From positions 85,032-149,031 of the forward strand of contig NZ_JACFXV010000044.1 of assembly GCF_014050225.1 (NCBI RefSeq): a stretch of DNA of 64,000 nt, given 5' to 3'. The first letter of the stretch is position 1; each line of letters opens with the position of its first letter. This document shows, in pieces, positions 37,724-45,627 of this stretch. Under the pieces are notes generated by a model. That model was given only the letters and a program-made list of their open reading frames with translations. It did not search any database and was not told the DNA's origin. This DNA is from Stappia albiluteola (lineage in GTDB: Bacteria; Pseudomonadota; Alphaproteobacteria; Rhizobiales; Stappiaceae). The position numbers were made by a program, and so were the translations under genes.

Positions 37724-38371
37724 TCACTCCCTGATTGCCAGCGCCGGAAATCGGCTGCGCGCCAGCCTGTTCCGCGCTCCCCACCTCTTCAAGGCGTCCC
37801 AGGTGCCGCGGTCCAGACAAAACCGCTCCACCGGCACGCTGCCGCCGGCCCCCTTCGAGACCAGCATGCTCTGATCGCGATACTGGAAGCCGCTCTTGAC
37901 CAGAACCCGGCGCGACGGCGGGTTGATCACCCGCACATTGGCATCCAGCCGCGCGATGGGCGTCGCCTCGAAGACGTGGTCGACCAGCGTCTGCACCGCT
38001 TCGGTGGCATAGCCCTGGCCCTGGAACGGCTCGCCGATCCAGTAACCGATCTGTACCGGGCCGCCGGCCTCGAAGGAACCGAACCCGACCGAGCCGATGA
38101 AACGGCCGGTGGACTTCAGCCGCACGGCGAACGTCGCCCGCTCCGTGCCGTTGTTTTCGGCCCGTGCCACCATCCTGCGCGCATCCTCCAGCGTGAAGGG
38201 GTGGGGCATCGTTGCCAGCATGGCCGCAACGCGGCGGTTGTTGGCGAGAAACACGATATCTGCAAGGTCGTCCTTGCGCGGCAGATCGAGCTTCAACCGC
38301 GCCGTCTCCTGCGGCAACAAGGCCGCATCGTGACTGCTTTCGTCTGAAAATTCCTCTAGATCGGCAACCAT
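37724..38371 (-). CDS. GNAT family N-acetyltransferase
   Basis: The second RimJ/RimL-like acetyltransferase, 215 residues from the ATG at 38371, which has GGGAGG at the right distance; an in-frame TTG at 38395 has no such site. Motifs: TARLKLDLPRKDDLADIVFL, IGYWIGEPFQGQGYATEAVQ (acetyl-CoA loop) and NPPSRRVLVKSGFQYRD. It is clearly related to its neighbour (37147-37722), and the two probably arose by tandem duplication. The substrate is unknown. Confidence 0.88.
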   Translation of the reverse strand: MVADLEEFSDESSHDAALLPQETARLKLDLPRKDDLADIVFLANNRRVAAMLATMPHPFTLEDARRMVARAENNGTERATFAVRLKSTGRFIGSVGFGSFEAGGPVQIGYWIGEPFQGQGYATEAVQTLVDHVFEATPIARLDANVRVINPPSRRVLVKSGFQYRDQSMLVSKGAGGSVPVERFCLDRGTWDALKRWGARNRLARSRFPALAIRE

Positions 38372-38396
38372 GTTGTCCTCCCGGCGGATCAACAAA

Positions 38397-38432
38397 AAAA
38401 TCAGGGGAGATGGCGCCCCATCTCCCCTGATC
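38397..38432 (-). terminator. Intrinsic terminator after rpmA
   Basis: On the minus strand: ATCAGGGGAGATGG-GGCG-CCATCTCCCCTGAT followed by TTTTTTT, a textbook rho-independent terminator. It separates rplU-rpmA from the GNAT-obgE-proBA operon. Confidence 0.9.
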
Positions 38433-38506
38433 TCTTTCGATCTTGCCGGTTTCCTGAACCGTCCGGGTCGATGGGACGCCGGCGGTTCATGAAGGACACG
38501 TCGGCG

Positions 38507-38776
38507 TTACTCCGCGGCTTCTACTGCCGGGACTACGTTAATGAAGGTTCGGCCATTTGCTTTCTGACGGAAGACCACCTTGCCTTCCTCAACGGCGAAG
38601 ATCGTATGATCCTTGCCCATGCCGACCCCGGTTCCCGGATGCCATTTGGTGCCGCGCTGGCGCGCGATGATGTTGCCCGGGATCACGGCTTCGCCGCCGA
38701 ACTTCTTGATGCCAAGGCGGCGTCCCGCGGAATCGCGGCCGTTACGGGACGAACCACCAGCCTTTTTATGTGCCAT
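38507..38776 (-). CDS. rpmA: 50S ribosomal protein bL27
   Basis: A ribosomal protein near the peptidyl-transferase centre; its N-terminal tail contacts tRNA. The 89-residue product opens [20 protein letters not shown], then LGIKKFGGE and [15 protein letters not shown], almost invariant in the family. It has no extra N-terminal cleavable extension of the Firmicute type. It is preceded by rplU with about 150 nt between and followed by a strong terminator. Confidence 0.97.
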   Translation of the reverse strand: MAHKKAGGSSRNGRDSAGRRLGIKKFGGEAVIPGNIIARQRGTKWHPGTGVGMGKDHTIFAVEEGKVVFRQKANGRTFINVVPAVEAAE

Positions 38777-38928
38777 GACGAAACTCCTCGTCCGATTTCT
38801 TCAACCTGAGGCCATCCGGGTCCGATGCGGGCCGCTGGAGGCTCATGTAATCCAGTATTTGTCCGACACCGACCCCGACATCGCTTTCGATCCGGGACCG
38901 GGCCGATTCAGGCGTTGCGCGCCGGCCT

Positions 38929-39318
38929 TCAGGCCTGCTCTGCGTCAGCCGCCTCGGTTTCCTTGGCCTTGGCGGCCTTCTTGGTCTTCTTCGCGGGCTT
39001 GGAGCCGGCAGCCAGGATATCGGTGATCCGGACCAGCGTGAAAGCCTGGCGATGACCATTGCGGCGACGCGAATTCTGGCGGCGACGCTTCTTGAATACG
39101 ATGACCTTGCGGTTGCGGCCCTGTTCGACGACTTCGCCGACCACGGTCGCGCCTTCAACGGTCGGGGCACCCACGACGGTCTCAGCGCCGTTGCCGAGCA
39201 CGAGAACCTGGTCGAAGGTAACGGTTTCGCCGGCTTCCACCGGCAGCTTCTCGACCTTCACGAGGTCGTCAGCGGCAACATGGTACTGCTTGCCGCCGGT
39301 CTTGATCACTGCGAACAT
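38929..39318 (-). CDS. rplU: 50S ribosomal protein bL21
   Basis: A large-subunit protein binding 23S rRNA. It starts MFAVIKTGGKQYHVAADDLV at 39318 and contains KVIVFKKRRRQNSRRRNGHR and a C-terminal Lys/Ala-rich tail (KKTKKAAKAKETEAADAE) typical of alphaproteobacteria. 129 residues. An in-frame upstream ATG (39348, MKNEKKDVRD) has no family support. The gene has a long structured leader (39319-39646). Confidence 0.97.
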   Translation of the reverse strand: MFAVIKTGGKQYHVAADDLVKVEKLPVEAGETVTFDQVLVLGNGAETVVGAPTVEGATVVGEVVEQGRNRKVIVFKKRRRQNSRRRNGHRQAFTLVRITDILAAGSKPAKKTKKAAKAKETEAADAEQA

Positions 39319-39646
39319 GTCGCGCACGTCCTTCTTTTCATTCTTCATGGTCCCCGCCAGCCGACCGGCCGGCAAGGGCTTCGCGCGCATCCTTCGGCGC
39401 CTCCCCGTTTCCCTTGACGGGCCGGGAGGACTTTGCAGCCGGAGAACCGCCGATCCTATCGCGATCGGCATTTCCGGCGGATCGCAGACCTGCGATCCTG
39501 ATGGCGACCCCGCCGTTCTGGCGGATCCAAAACGCCCGCATCAAGGCCTCTTGCCGAAGGGCAATCGGTGAGAGTTGGGTGGTTGGAGGAAGGCGCCGTT
39601 GGCCTCGGATAGCGCTTCGATAGGGCTTTTACACCTTCAACGAAGC
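39319..39646 (-). promoter_or_regulatory. Long hairpin-rich 5' leader of rplU-rpmA
   Basis: From the predicted transcription start to the rplU ATG there are about 325 nt without a credible gene. Three clean hairpins follow one another: CCGCC-N5-GGCGG (39510-39524), GGATCGCA-GACC-TGCGATCC (39479-39498) and CCGATC-N7-GATCGG (39450-39468). This is typical of autoregulatory ribosomal-protein leaders, but I know of no described alphaproteobacterial L21 leader of this form. Confidence 0.45.
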
Positions 39647-39652
39647 GGGTGG

Positions 39653-39680
39653 ACTATACGTATCGGCGGGGCAAAGTCAA
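39653..39680 (-). promoter_or_regulatory. Promoter of rplU-rpmA
   Basis: On the minus strand, TTGACT (39675-39680), a 16-nt spacer and TATAGT (39653-39658), close to the housekeeping consensus. The expected start is near 39646. Confidence 0.65.
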
Positions 39681-39896
39681 CCGAAATGCCCATGTTCCAG
39701 GATGCGCGGCATGGCCATCCCGCTGCGTGACTTTTCCGGAGGCCCGCAAGGCCCGCGGTGGCACCCGACCACGGGCGCATTAGGGCCGGAATCGCTTTTC
39801 CAACAGCAGTGGCGGAAAACTCCGTTACCCCTCTTGTGCAGGGCAAGGTGCTTGGCTATGTTCCGCGCCACCTGAGACCACGAGTTCTCTTGACGC

Positions 39897-39986
39897 GGAG
39901 AGGTGCCGGAGTGGTTGAACGGGGCGGTCTCGAAAACCGTTGAGCGCGCAAGCGTTCCGAGGGTTCGAATCCCTCTCTCTCCGCCA
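39897..39986 (+). tRNA. tRNA-Ser (anticodon CGA)
   Basis: GGAGAGGTGCCGGAGTGGTT through TTCGAATCCC to the encoded CCA. The anticodon loop CTCGAAA lies in a CGGT/ACCG stem, and the long variable arm (GAGCGCGCAAGCGTTCCGA) is typical of tRNA-Ser. It decodes UCG. Its 3' end is repeated several times downstream (40914 onward), marking it as an integration hotspot. Confidence 0.95.
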
Positions 39987-40226
39987 TTTCTCAGAAGTTC
40001 GCCACAATCCACTGCGCTTCGCCGACCTCCGTACGAACCGACCGGAGTGCGCGTCTGTTCCTGCTGCCGAACAAGCCTCGGACACCGCTGCGGACCGGCG
40101 ATGATGAACGCCGCTTGGTGAAGCGGTTCGTGTGCCCCACGATTTCACATCGATGAGATACGCCACACCTTGTTCTGTGTGCTTTTTTGGTTATATTGAA
40201 GACGGAAGCTATGTGAGGATGCCGAC

Positions 40227-40481
40227 ATGCCCCGCACAACGACGATGACGGTCCGCCTCAGCGGCGCGCTCAGCGACTTCGTGGCGGCCAATGTCAGCGA
40301 GACCGGCTCCTACGAGAATGTCAGCGAATACATCCGTGACCTGATCCGCCGCGACAAGGAGCGGGTGGAAGGGCAAGCATTCGACCGGCTCAAGACCGAA
40401 CTGACCCGTGCCTTCGCGGCGCCCGAGTCCTCCTATCAACCGCTCACGGCTACCGAGGTCATTGCGCGCAACAAGGCGTGA
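40227..40481 (+). CDS. parD: ParD-family antitoxin
   Basis: The 84-residue ribbon-helix-helix antitoxin, with TTTMTVRLSGALSDFVAANV (beta strand and first helix) and YENVSEYIRDLIRRDKER (second helix), then a disordered toxin-binding tail. It would bind and neutralise the ParE toxin 6 nt downstream and repress its own promoter. A TATATTGAAGACGGAAG stretch lies just upstream and may belong to the promoter. The gene is in the accessory zone after tRNA-Ser. Confidence 0.92.
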   Translation: MPRTTTMTVRLSGALSDFVAANVSETGSYENVSEYIRDLIRRDKERVEGQAFDRLKTELTRAFAAPESSYQPLTATEVIARNKA

Positions 40482-40487
40482 TCAAGA

Positions 40488-40802
40488 ATGGCATCGGTTC
40501 GCGTTCAGGAGGCGGCGTCTTACCGCCTCGACGACATCTACCGCTATACGCGTGACCGATGGGGGACCGAACGGGCCGACGGCTATATCACCGGCATGAT
40601 AGCGGCCTTCGAGAAGATCGAATCCCGGGGCGTCACCTCGAGGCCCATCCCGGCCGAATTCGGTGTCGAGGGATTCTTTTTTCGGTACGAGCGCCATTTC
40701 ATCTACTGGCGCAGGCTCTCCAATGGAGACATCGGCATCGTCGCCATCCTCCACGAGCGGATGCATCAGATTGAACGCTTCCGCGAGGATTTCGGCTTAT
40801 GA
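40488..40802 (+). CDS. parE: ParE/RelE-family toxin
   Basis: The 104-residue toxin of the RelE/ParE superfamily opens VRVQEAASYRLDDIYRYTRD, with ADGYITGMIAAFEKI, FFFRYERHFIYWRRL and the C-terminal IVAILHERM that seats the antitoxin tail. ParE toxins usually poison DNA gyrase; RelE-type ones cut mRNA. The ParD partner argues for the gyrase type. It lies 6 nt after parD, one transcript. Confidence 0.9.
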   Translation: MASVRVQEAASYRLDDIYRYTRDRWGTERADGYITGMIAAFEKIESRGVTSRPIPAEFGVEGFFFRYERHFIYWRRLSNGDIGIVAILHERMHQIERFREDFGL

Positions 40803-41190
40803 CAAAGCGCCGCCGTATCACCGAAAATCCGCGAACTTGCTGTTTTCGATAAAGTTCGCTTGATCGCCAGCGCCTTGCGCAGTTCTCCGCCGAGAGAGTT
40901 TGACCCGAGGCCAGCTCTCTCCGCCATCCTTTCGCTCACGGCAGTTTCGCTTCGCTCAAGGCCTCCGCGAGGGCGGCCTGACCGGCCGGTCGCGCAGTCG
41001 CGCTTCCGGCTTTGAGTTCGAAACTCGTCCGGAACTCTCCACCATTTTGCAGAAGTTCGCGACAGTCCGACAGGTTTCGCGAAGTTGGTTTCGTGCCGGT
41101 CAGAACTCGCTTGAGCGCGGATTGCACACAATCGCGTCTCTCAGCTAGATAAGGGCAGATGCTTGCGAACTAACCGCAATAGGCACGAGA
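40803..41190. repeat. Degenerate tRNA-Ser 3'-end repeat unit B1
   Basis: No gene is supported. At 40914-41090 lies a sequence beginning GCTCTCTCCGCCATC, identical over 12 bases to the 3' end of tRNA-Ser. A second copy at 41033-41070 (CTCTCCACCAT...CAGAAGTTCGCG) matches the tRNA and its flank (39973-40010). The whole unit is homologous to 42370-42540. The opposite-strand open frame here is a by-product of the repeat. Confidence 0.65.
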
Positions 41191-42177
41191 ATGCTTGACG
41201 CATGGCTGCCACTCTTCGGAGGACTTGTTTTACTGATCGCCGGCGGAGACCTTCTGGTACGCGGTGCCGTACAGGTCGCGAGCCGGCTTGGGGTTTCGCC
41301 GCTGGTCATCGGTCTCACGCTCGTTGGCTTCGGAACGTCGACGCCGGAACTGGTGACGTCGGTTCAGGCCGCGCTTATTGGGGCGCCCGGCATCGCGTTC
41401 GGCAACGTCGTGGGATCGAACATCGCCAATATCCTTTTGATCGTCGGCGCATCCGCGATCCTCTATCCGATCGTCGTGACCTCCACGGCTCTCAGACGCG
41501 ATGGCGCGGTGATGGTCGGAGTTGCAGTCACCTTTGCCGGACTCGCGACCGTCATGCCTATGGAGCGCTGGCTGGGAGCGGTCTTCATCCTCGCGTTGAC
41601 CTTCTACGTCTACATAGCCTTCCGGCAGGAGCGTAAGGTTCAGAGTGCCGCCGATCACGGTGCAGTCTACGATAAGGGGGCCGCTCTTCAGGCCGCTGAC
41701 CCCGGGATAGCAACGGCTGTCAACACGACGAAGTCCATCCTCGCGCCGATCCTGATCACGGTCGGTGGCCTGGTTCTCGTTGTGCTCGGCGGCACATTCC
41801 TCGTCGATGGAGCGGTCACGGTCGCCCAGTCCTTCGGAATCTCGGAGACGGTCATCGGCTTGACCATTGTCGCAGTCGGAACGTCCCTCCCGGAATTGGT
41901 GACGTCCGTCCTCGCGGCGATCCGTCGTCAGGGCGACGTTGCCTTCGGCAACATCGTCGGCTCGAACATCTATAATATCCTTGGCATCGGCGGCGCCACG
42001 GCCCTGATCGCGCCCAGCGAAGTTCCGTCCGAGATCGTGCATTTCGACAATCTGGTGATGATCGCAGTATCGGTACTGCTGGTCGCTTTCGCCTGGACCG
42101 GCCTTAGGATCGCCAGATGGGAAGGCGGCGCACTTCTGCTGGGATACTGGGCCTACATCTTTGTGATCTGGCCTTGA
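41191..42177 (+). CDS. Calcium/sodium antiporter (CaCA family, YrbG-like)
   Basis: A ten-helix inner-membrane exchanger, 328 residues, with the two inverted alpha-repeats of the CaCA superfamily: GFGTSTPELVTSVQAALI and GNVVGSNIANILLIVGA in the first half, GTSLPELVTSVLAAIRRQ and GNIVGSNIYNILGIGG in the second. These GxxxSxPE / GNxxGSN motifs bind the cations. It probably exports Ca2+ against Na+ or H+. It lies between two tRNA-Ser-derived repeat units, as if carried there as cargo. The last codons are duplicated in tandem. Confidence 0.93.
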   Translation: MLDAWLPLFGGLVLLIAGGDLLVRGAVQVASRLGVSPLVIGLTLVGFGTSTPELVTSVQAALIGAPGIAFGNVVGSNIANILLIVGASAILYPIVVTSTALRRDGAVMVGVAVTFAGLATVMPMERWLGAVFILALTFYVYIAFRQERKVQSAADHGAVYDKGAALQAADPGIATAVNTTKSILAPILITVGGLVLVVLGGTFLVDGAVTVAQSFGISETVIGLTIVAVGTSLPELVTSVLAAIRRQGDVAFGNIVGSNIYNILGIGGATALIAPSEVPSEIVHFDNLVMIAVSVLLVAFAWTGLRIARWEGGALLLGYWAYIFVIWP

Positions 42178-42213
42178 GAGGCTCGTCTTTGTGATCTGGC
42201 CTTGAGAGGCTCG
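42158..42213 (+). repeat. 28-bp tandem duplication across the antiporter stop codon
   Basis: TCTTTGTGATCTGGCCTTGA followed by GAGGCTCG occurs twice back to back (42158-42185 and 42186-42213). The first copy encodes the last residues and the TGA stop; the second is silent. It looks like a recent slippage or repair duplication. Confidence 0.9.
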
Positions 42214-42647
42214 TCGAACCTTCGAGTCCGTGGGAATCTTTGCCGAGGGCATCCGCCAGTCACCTTTGCGAACAGCGCAAGGCTGCGCTTACGGCAAAAT
42301 GCGAAGGAACGGGCGGGGGTTTTCGGGCGGCTCTTCTTGACTTGCCAAAGAGTCAAAGGATGAGAACACACTCTCTCCGCCATCGTTTCGCTCGCGACAG
42401 TCTCGCTTCGTCCAACGCCTCCGCGGGGCTCCCGAAAGGGCGGGCCGCGGTCGCGGCATTTGGCTCCGAGCTCGAAGTTTCTCCCGCACTCTCCGCCAAT
42501 GTGCCGAAATTCACGATAGTCCGGTGGCTTCGCGAAAGCGTCTCCTGGCCAGTCCTGGAAACGCTCTGGATTTCCTCTTTCACGCCAACACATGAAGCAG
42601 CAGTGTCTGCGGCATGATGAAGGCTGGCGATGAAGAAGTGGCCGCCC
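42214..42647. repeat. Degenerate tRNA-Ser 3'-end repeat unit B2
   Basis: No gene is supported. ACTCTCTCCGCCATCGTTTC at 42370 begins a ~170-bp unit homologous to B1 (40914-41090), with a second internal copy of the tRNA 3' end (CTCTCCGCCAAT, 42489-42500) followed by a diverged flank. The opposite-strand frame 42153-42593 shares an RSETxxSExMAER peptide with the one across B1 only because the DNA is repeated. Confidence 0.65.
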
Positions 42648-43982
42648 TTACCAATGAGCTTCGTTATGGTCTGGTGGGGCACGGGTCAGCCAGACGAGCA
42701 CCGAGAGACCGATTGCCGCAGAACATACTGAACCAGCCAATATGCTAAGCTTGGCGGCGTTGAGCATTGCGGGGGCGTAGGCCAGGCCTGCGATGAACAG
42801 CGACATGGTGAAGCCGATGCCGGTCAGGAAGGCGCCAGCGGTCAGGAAGGGCCAACTCAGGCCGGTCCCCCGGGCAGCCAGGCCGAGCCTCACCGCGAGC
42901 CAGCTGAAGCCAAGAACACCCATCGGCTTACCCAGCACCAAACCCGCAAAAATCGCGAGAGAGACCGGCTGGCCCAGGTCGGCTGCGGTGATCGTGACTC
43001 CGGCGTTGGCCAGAGCGAAGATGGGCATGATCGCGAACCCTACCCATGGGTGCAGCATCATCTCCAGCCGTTCCACTGGAGAAAGCGATTCCGCCACTGC
43101 TCTGCCGGCTTGCCGGAGATCGCGGCGATCCGCGGTGTCTCCGCTCCAGCGCTCCCCTGCCGGGTAGGCAAGCACACGCCCGAGGATAATCCGCAGACGC
43201 GCGTCGCTGATCCATACGCGGGTCGGGGTCATCAGTCCCAGGATAACGCCGGCGACGGTGGCATGAATGCCGGAAGCGTCGAAGCACAACCAAATGACCC
43301 CGCCCAATAGGAAATAGATCGGAATGCTTCTGATTCCGAGGAGGGAAGCGCCTGCCACGAAGGCAAGCCCAAGCAACCCAAGCGCGAGCGCGGGCCAGTC
43401 TATTGCTCCCCCGTACCCAACGGCCACCACCATGATCGCCCCCACGTCGTCGAAGATAGCCAGTGACAACAAGAACAGGCGCAGCGTTGGCGGGATGCGG
43501 GAGCCGAAGAGCGCGAGGCAGCCGATCACGAACGCCGTGTCGGTGGCCATAACGGTTCCCCATCCGTGCATTCCGGGACGGCCGGCGAGTAGAGAAAGGT
43601 AGATTGACACCGGAACAAACATGCCACCCAGGGCGGCGGCAAATGGAAGCGCAGCCTTTCGCAGCTGCCGCAATTCGCCCAGAACAAGCTCCCGCTTGAG
43701 TTCCAGCGAGATCACGAAGAAAAAGAAGGTCATCAACCCATCGTTGATCCAGTGTCGCAACGAGCGGGTAAAGTCCAGCGTCCCGAACTGAAGGCCGATC
43801 GGCGTCTCCCAGAACGTCAGGAAGGCTGCCGACCAGGCGGAGTTCGCCAGGATCAACGCCGAGAGTGCAGTAAGGAACAACAGCGCTCCTGCCGCCGACT
43901 CGATCTTCAGGAACCGCGCCAACGGTCTTGTGACACGGTCCGCAATCTCGTGCGGCATGTCGGCGAAGTCTTGATCGGCCAT
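42648..43982 (-). CDS. nhaA: Na+/H+ antiporter NhaA
   Basis: A twelve-helix pH-regulated Na+/H+ exchanger, ~444 residues from the ATG at 43982 (MADQDFADMPHEIADRVTRP). The ion-binding helix V signature SLAIFDDVGAIMVVAVGYGG holds the two essential adjacent Asp residues; NDGLMTFFFFVISLELKREL and GWGTVMATDTAFVIGCLALF also match the family. It is the second sodium-coupled antiporter in this accessory zone, transcribed opposite to the Ca2+/Na+ antiporter. Confidence 0.95.
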   Translation of the reverse strand: MADQDFADMPHEIADRVTRPLARFLKIESAAGALLFLTALSALILANSAWSAAFLTFWETPIGLQFGTLDFTRSLRHWINDGLMTFFFFVISLELKRELVLGELRQLRKAALPFAAALGGMFVPVSIYLSLLAGRPGMHGWGTVMATDTAFVIGCLALFGSRIPPTLRLFLLSLAIFDDVGAIMVVAVGYGGAIDWPALALGLLGLAFVAGASLLGIRSIPIYFLLGGVIWLCFDASGIHATVAGVILGLMTPTRVWISDARLRIILGRVLAYPAGERWSGDTADRRDLRQAGRAVAESLSPVERLEMMLHPWVGFAIMPIFALANAGVTITAADLGQPVSLAIFAGLVLGKPMGVLGFSWLAVRLGLAARGTGLSWPFLTAGAFLTGIGFTMSLFIAGLAYAPAMLNAAKLSILAGSVCSAAIGLSVLVWLTRAPPDHNEAHW

Positions 43983-44077
43983 GGATTTCCCTCGATCGAT
44001 CCGCTTTCCGGACGCGTCCATGAACCTAACGCAGCTTCCGCACTAAGGATTCCTCGGAGGCTGTAGCGACTCGCTCC

Positions 44078-44548
44078 TCAGCGAAGAGAAAGCTTCGCCA
44101 GCGCCATAGCCGCAAGCGCCTGCTCCTTATTGTGAAAATCTCCCCAAAATGCGCCATCCACCGTGACGTGCCATATGCTGCCTGTCTCCTTCATCTGAAT
44201 CCTGTCGTGCGGCAATGTGGGGCGGAACGGTTGTTCGTGAGCCGCGATCGGTGTCTTTTTAGATGGGTGGTGCGGTCGCTCGTCCGAACCGGCAGGTTTG
44301 CTTGGCTCTCCGATCAGCATGATCGCGCGGATGAACTCCTCAGCATAATCATCCACGTCTCTGTAATCGTGCTCGCGGCGGGCCATCTTCATGGGGGCGA
44401 CGAACCGCTCCCGCAGGTGATCTATGAAGCGTGGCTCGGCTTTTGACATGTAAGCGATCAACGATTGAAGAATACGCTCGTGGGCCAGAACGCGTCGCTC
44501 CAGCTCGGTTGCTTCTGGCGGACCTGGCGCCATTCCCGAAGTCGTCAT
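44078..44548 (-). CDS. Hypothetical protein (156 residues)
   Basis: I do not recognise a family for the whole protein. Residues ~14-75 are helical and charged (ERRVLAHERILQSLIAYMSK; DYAEEFIRAIML), a Pro/His-rich linker follows (about 80-110), and the C-terminal ~35 residues (IWHVTVDGAFWGDFHNKEQA) look like the small DUF2188-type strand-helix module. It lies upstream of nhaA on the same strand, 95 nt away, in the accessory zone. No membrane segment or signal peptide. Confidence 0.7.
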   Translation of the reverse strand: MTTSGMAPGPPEATELERRVLAHERILQSLIAYMSKAEPRFIDHLRERFVAPMKMARREHDYRDVDDYAEEFIRAIMLIGEPSKPAGSDERPHHPSKKTPIAAHEQPFRPTLPHDRIQMKETGSIWHVTVDGAFWGDFHNKEQALAAMALAKLSLR

Positions 44549-45120
44549 GACAAATACTCCCTCTTAGGAATTATCTCATCGCGCTCGTCTTAGACGATTA
44601 TGTCTTTGTCGATTGCGTAACTAATTCCATAATTATGAAAATAGTATACATTAATTTTCCAAATTATATGAATTATTATTTATCTCGCACTCTAAGACTT
44701 ATTTGAGTTTGTGTCTGCAATTTGCAAAAGATAGAAATTTTACTATTTTTTATGTGTTTTGTGTTTAAAAATGACATTGTATACGGATTGTCTTATGTGG
44801 AAAGACAAATTGGCCGGCTGGGCGAATGGCTTGTCGGTTCACACTTGGGGGCGATGTCTCGCCCGCATTCGGTAGTGCTGCCAGCAGGTTGAACGAGAGG
44901 CTACGGAATCGAGGATTTGCTGAGGCTCGCTGGTGCAAGTCGGTTGGGTTTGGCACATACTCTGGGCGAGTTGACGGTATAGCTCTCTCCCTGCGCCATT
45001 ATCTGGTTCTCCTGAAAGGTCGCTCCGCTTGCTGAGCCCTCGAACGGCGCACAATCGCGCGTGCCAAGCGCCACCCGCTGCGCTATTGGATGGCTCCCCC
45101 GGTCAAAGAGGAAGAGGTTC
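44549..45120. other. AT-rich gap and probable right edge of the tRNA-Ser accessory zone
   Basis: No gene is supported. 44590-44790 is strikingly AT-rich for this genome, which suggests foreign or relic DNA. Further right, CTCTCTCCCTGCGCCATTA (44983-45001) recalls the tRNA-Ser 3' end with an insertion, and CGCACAATCGCG (45049-45060) recalls the end of unit B1, so the accessory zone may close near 45066. Core-type sequence resumes with the OsmC gene. Confidence 0.45.
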
Positions 45121-45549
45121 ATGAAAGCGCGCGTGAAATGGGTCGAGGATCGCACCTTCGTCGGCGAGTCCGGCAGCGGGCACAAGATCGTGCTCGGCAC
45201 GACGTCCGGACCGGAAGGGCGCACGCCCGGCCCGAGCCCGATGGAACTGGTGCTGATCGGCACCGGCGGCTGTTCGGCCTATGACGTCGTGCACATCCTG
45301 GAAAAGGGGCGCGAGGACGTCGAGGACTGCGTGGTCGAGCTGGACGCGGATCGCGCCGAGCAGGAGCCGAAGGTCTTCACCCGCATCCACATGCATTTCA
45401 TCGTCAAGGGCCGCAACCTGTCACCGGCCAAGGTCGAGCGCGCGGTGAACCTCTCCATCGAGAAATATTGCTCCGCCTCCGCGATGATGGCGAAGACGGC
45501 CACGCTCACCCACGACTTCGAAGTCGTGGATACGGCGACCGAAAGCTGA
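45121..45549 (+). CDS. OsmC family peroxidase-like protein
   Basis: A small redox enzyme of the OsmC/Ohr class that reduces organic hydroperoxides. The 142-residue protein keeps both reactive cysteines, in GTGGCSAYDVVHIL and KYCSASAMMAKTA, with the preceding SPMELVLIG. It starts at 45121 (MKARVKWVEDRTFVGESGSG); the frame to 45061 has no support. It is of the YhfA-like general subgroup. The gene converges on the TRAP-type gene over a shared terminator. Confidence 0.9.
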   Translation: MKARVKWVEDRTFVGESGSGHKIVLGTTSGPEGRTPGPSPMELVLIGTGGCSAYDVVHILEKGREDVEDCVVELDADRAEQEPKVFTRIHMHFIVKGRNLSPAKVERAVNLSIEKYCSASAMMAKTATLTHDFEVVDTATES

Positions 45550-45588
45550 GCGGAGCAATTCGGGGCGTTTTACCAGGAATGGATGCTG

Positions 45589-45618
45589 ACCGGAGCAGGG
45601 CTGTCGCCCTGCTCCGGT
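45589..45618. terminator. Bidirectional terminator between osmC-like and TRAP genes
   Basis: A 13-bp perfect stem ACCGGAGCAGGGC / GCCCTGCTCCGGT with a 4-nt loop, followed by a GTTTT run on the plus strand. It serves both converging genes. Confidence 0.85.
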
Positions 45619-45627
45619 GTGTCGTTT

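Noticed and set aside
39677..40012. Open frame on the minus strand running through tRNA-Ser
   Set aside because: It translates the complement of the tRNA, a well-known false gene.
40766..41131. Minus-strand frame sharing a peptide with the one at 42153-42593
   Set aside because: The shared peptide reflects the repeated tRNA-Ser-derived DNA (units B1 and B2), not a protein family; no start site or conservation pattern supports a gene.
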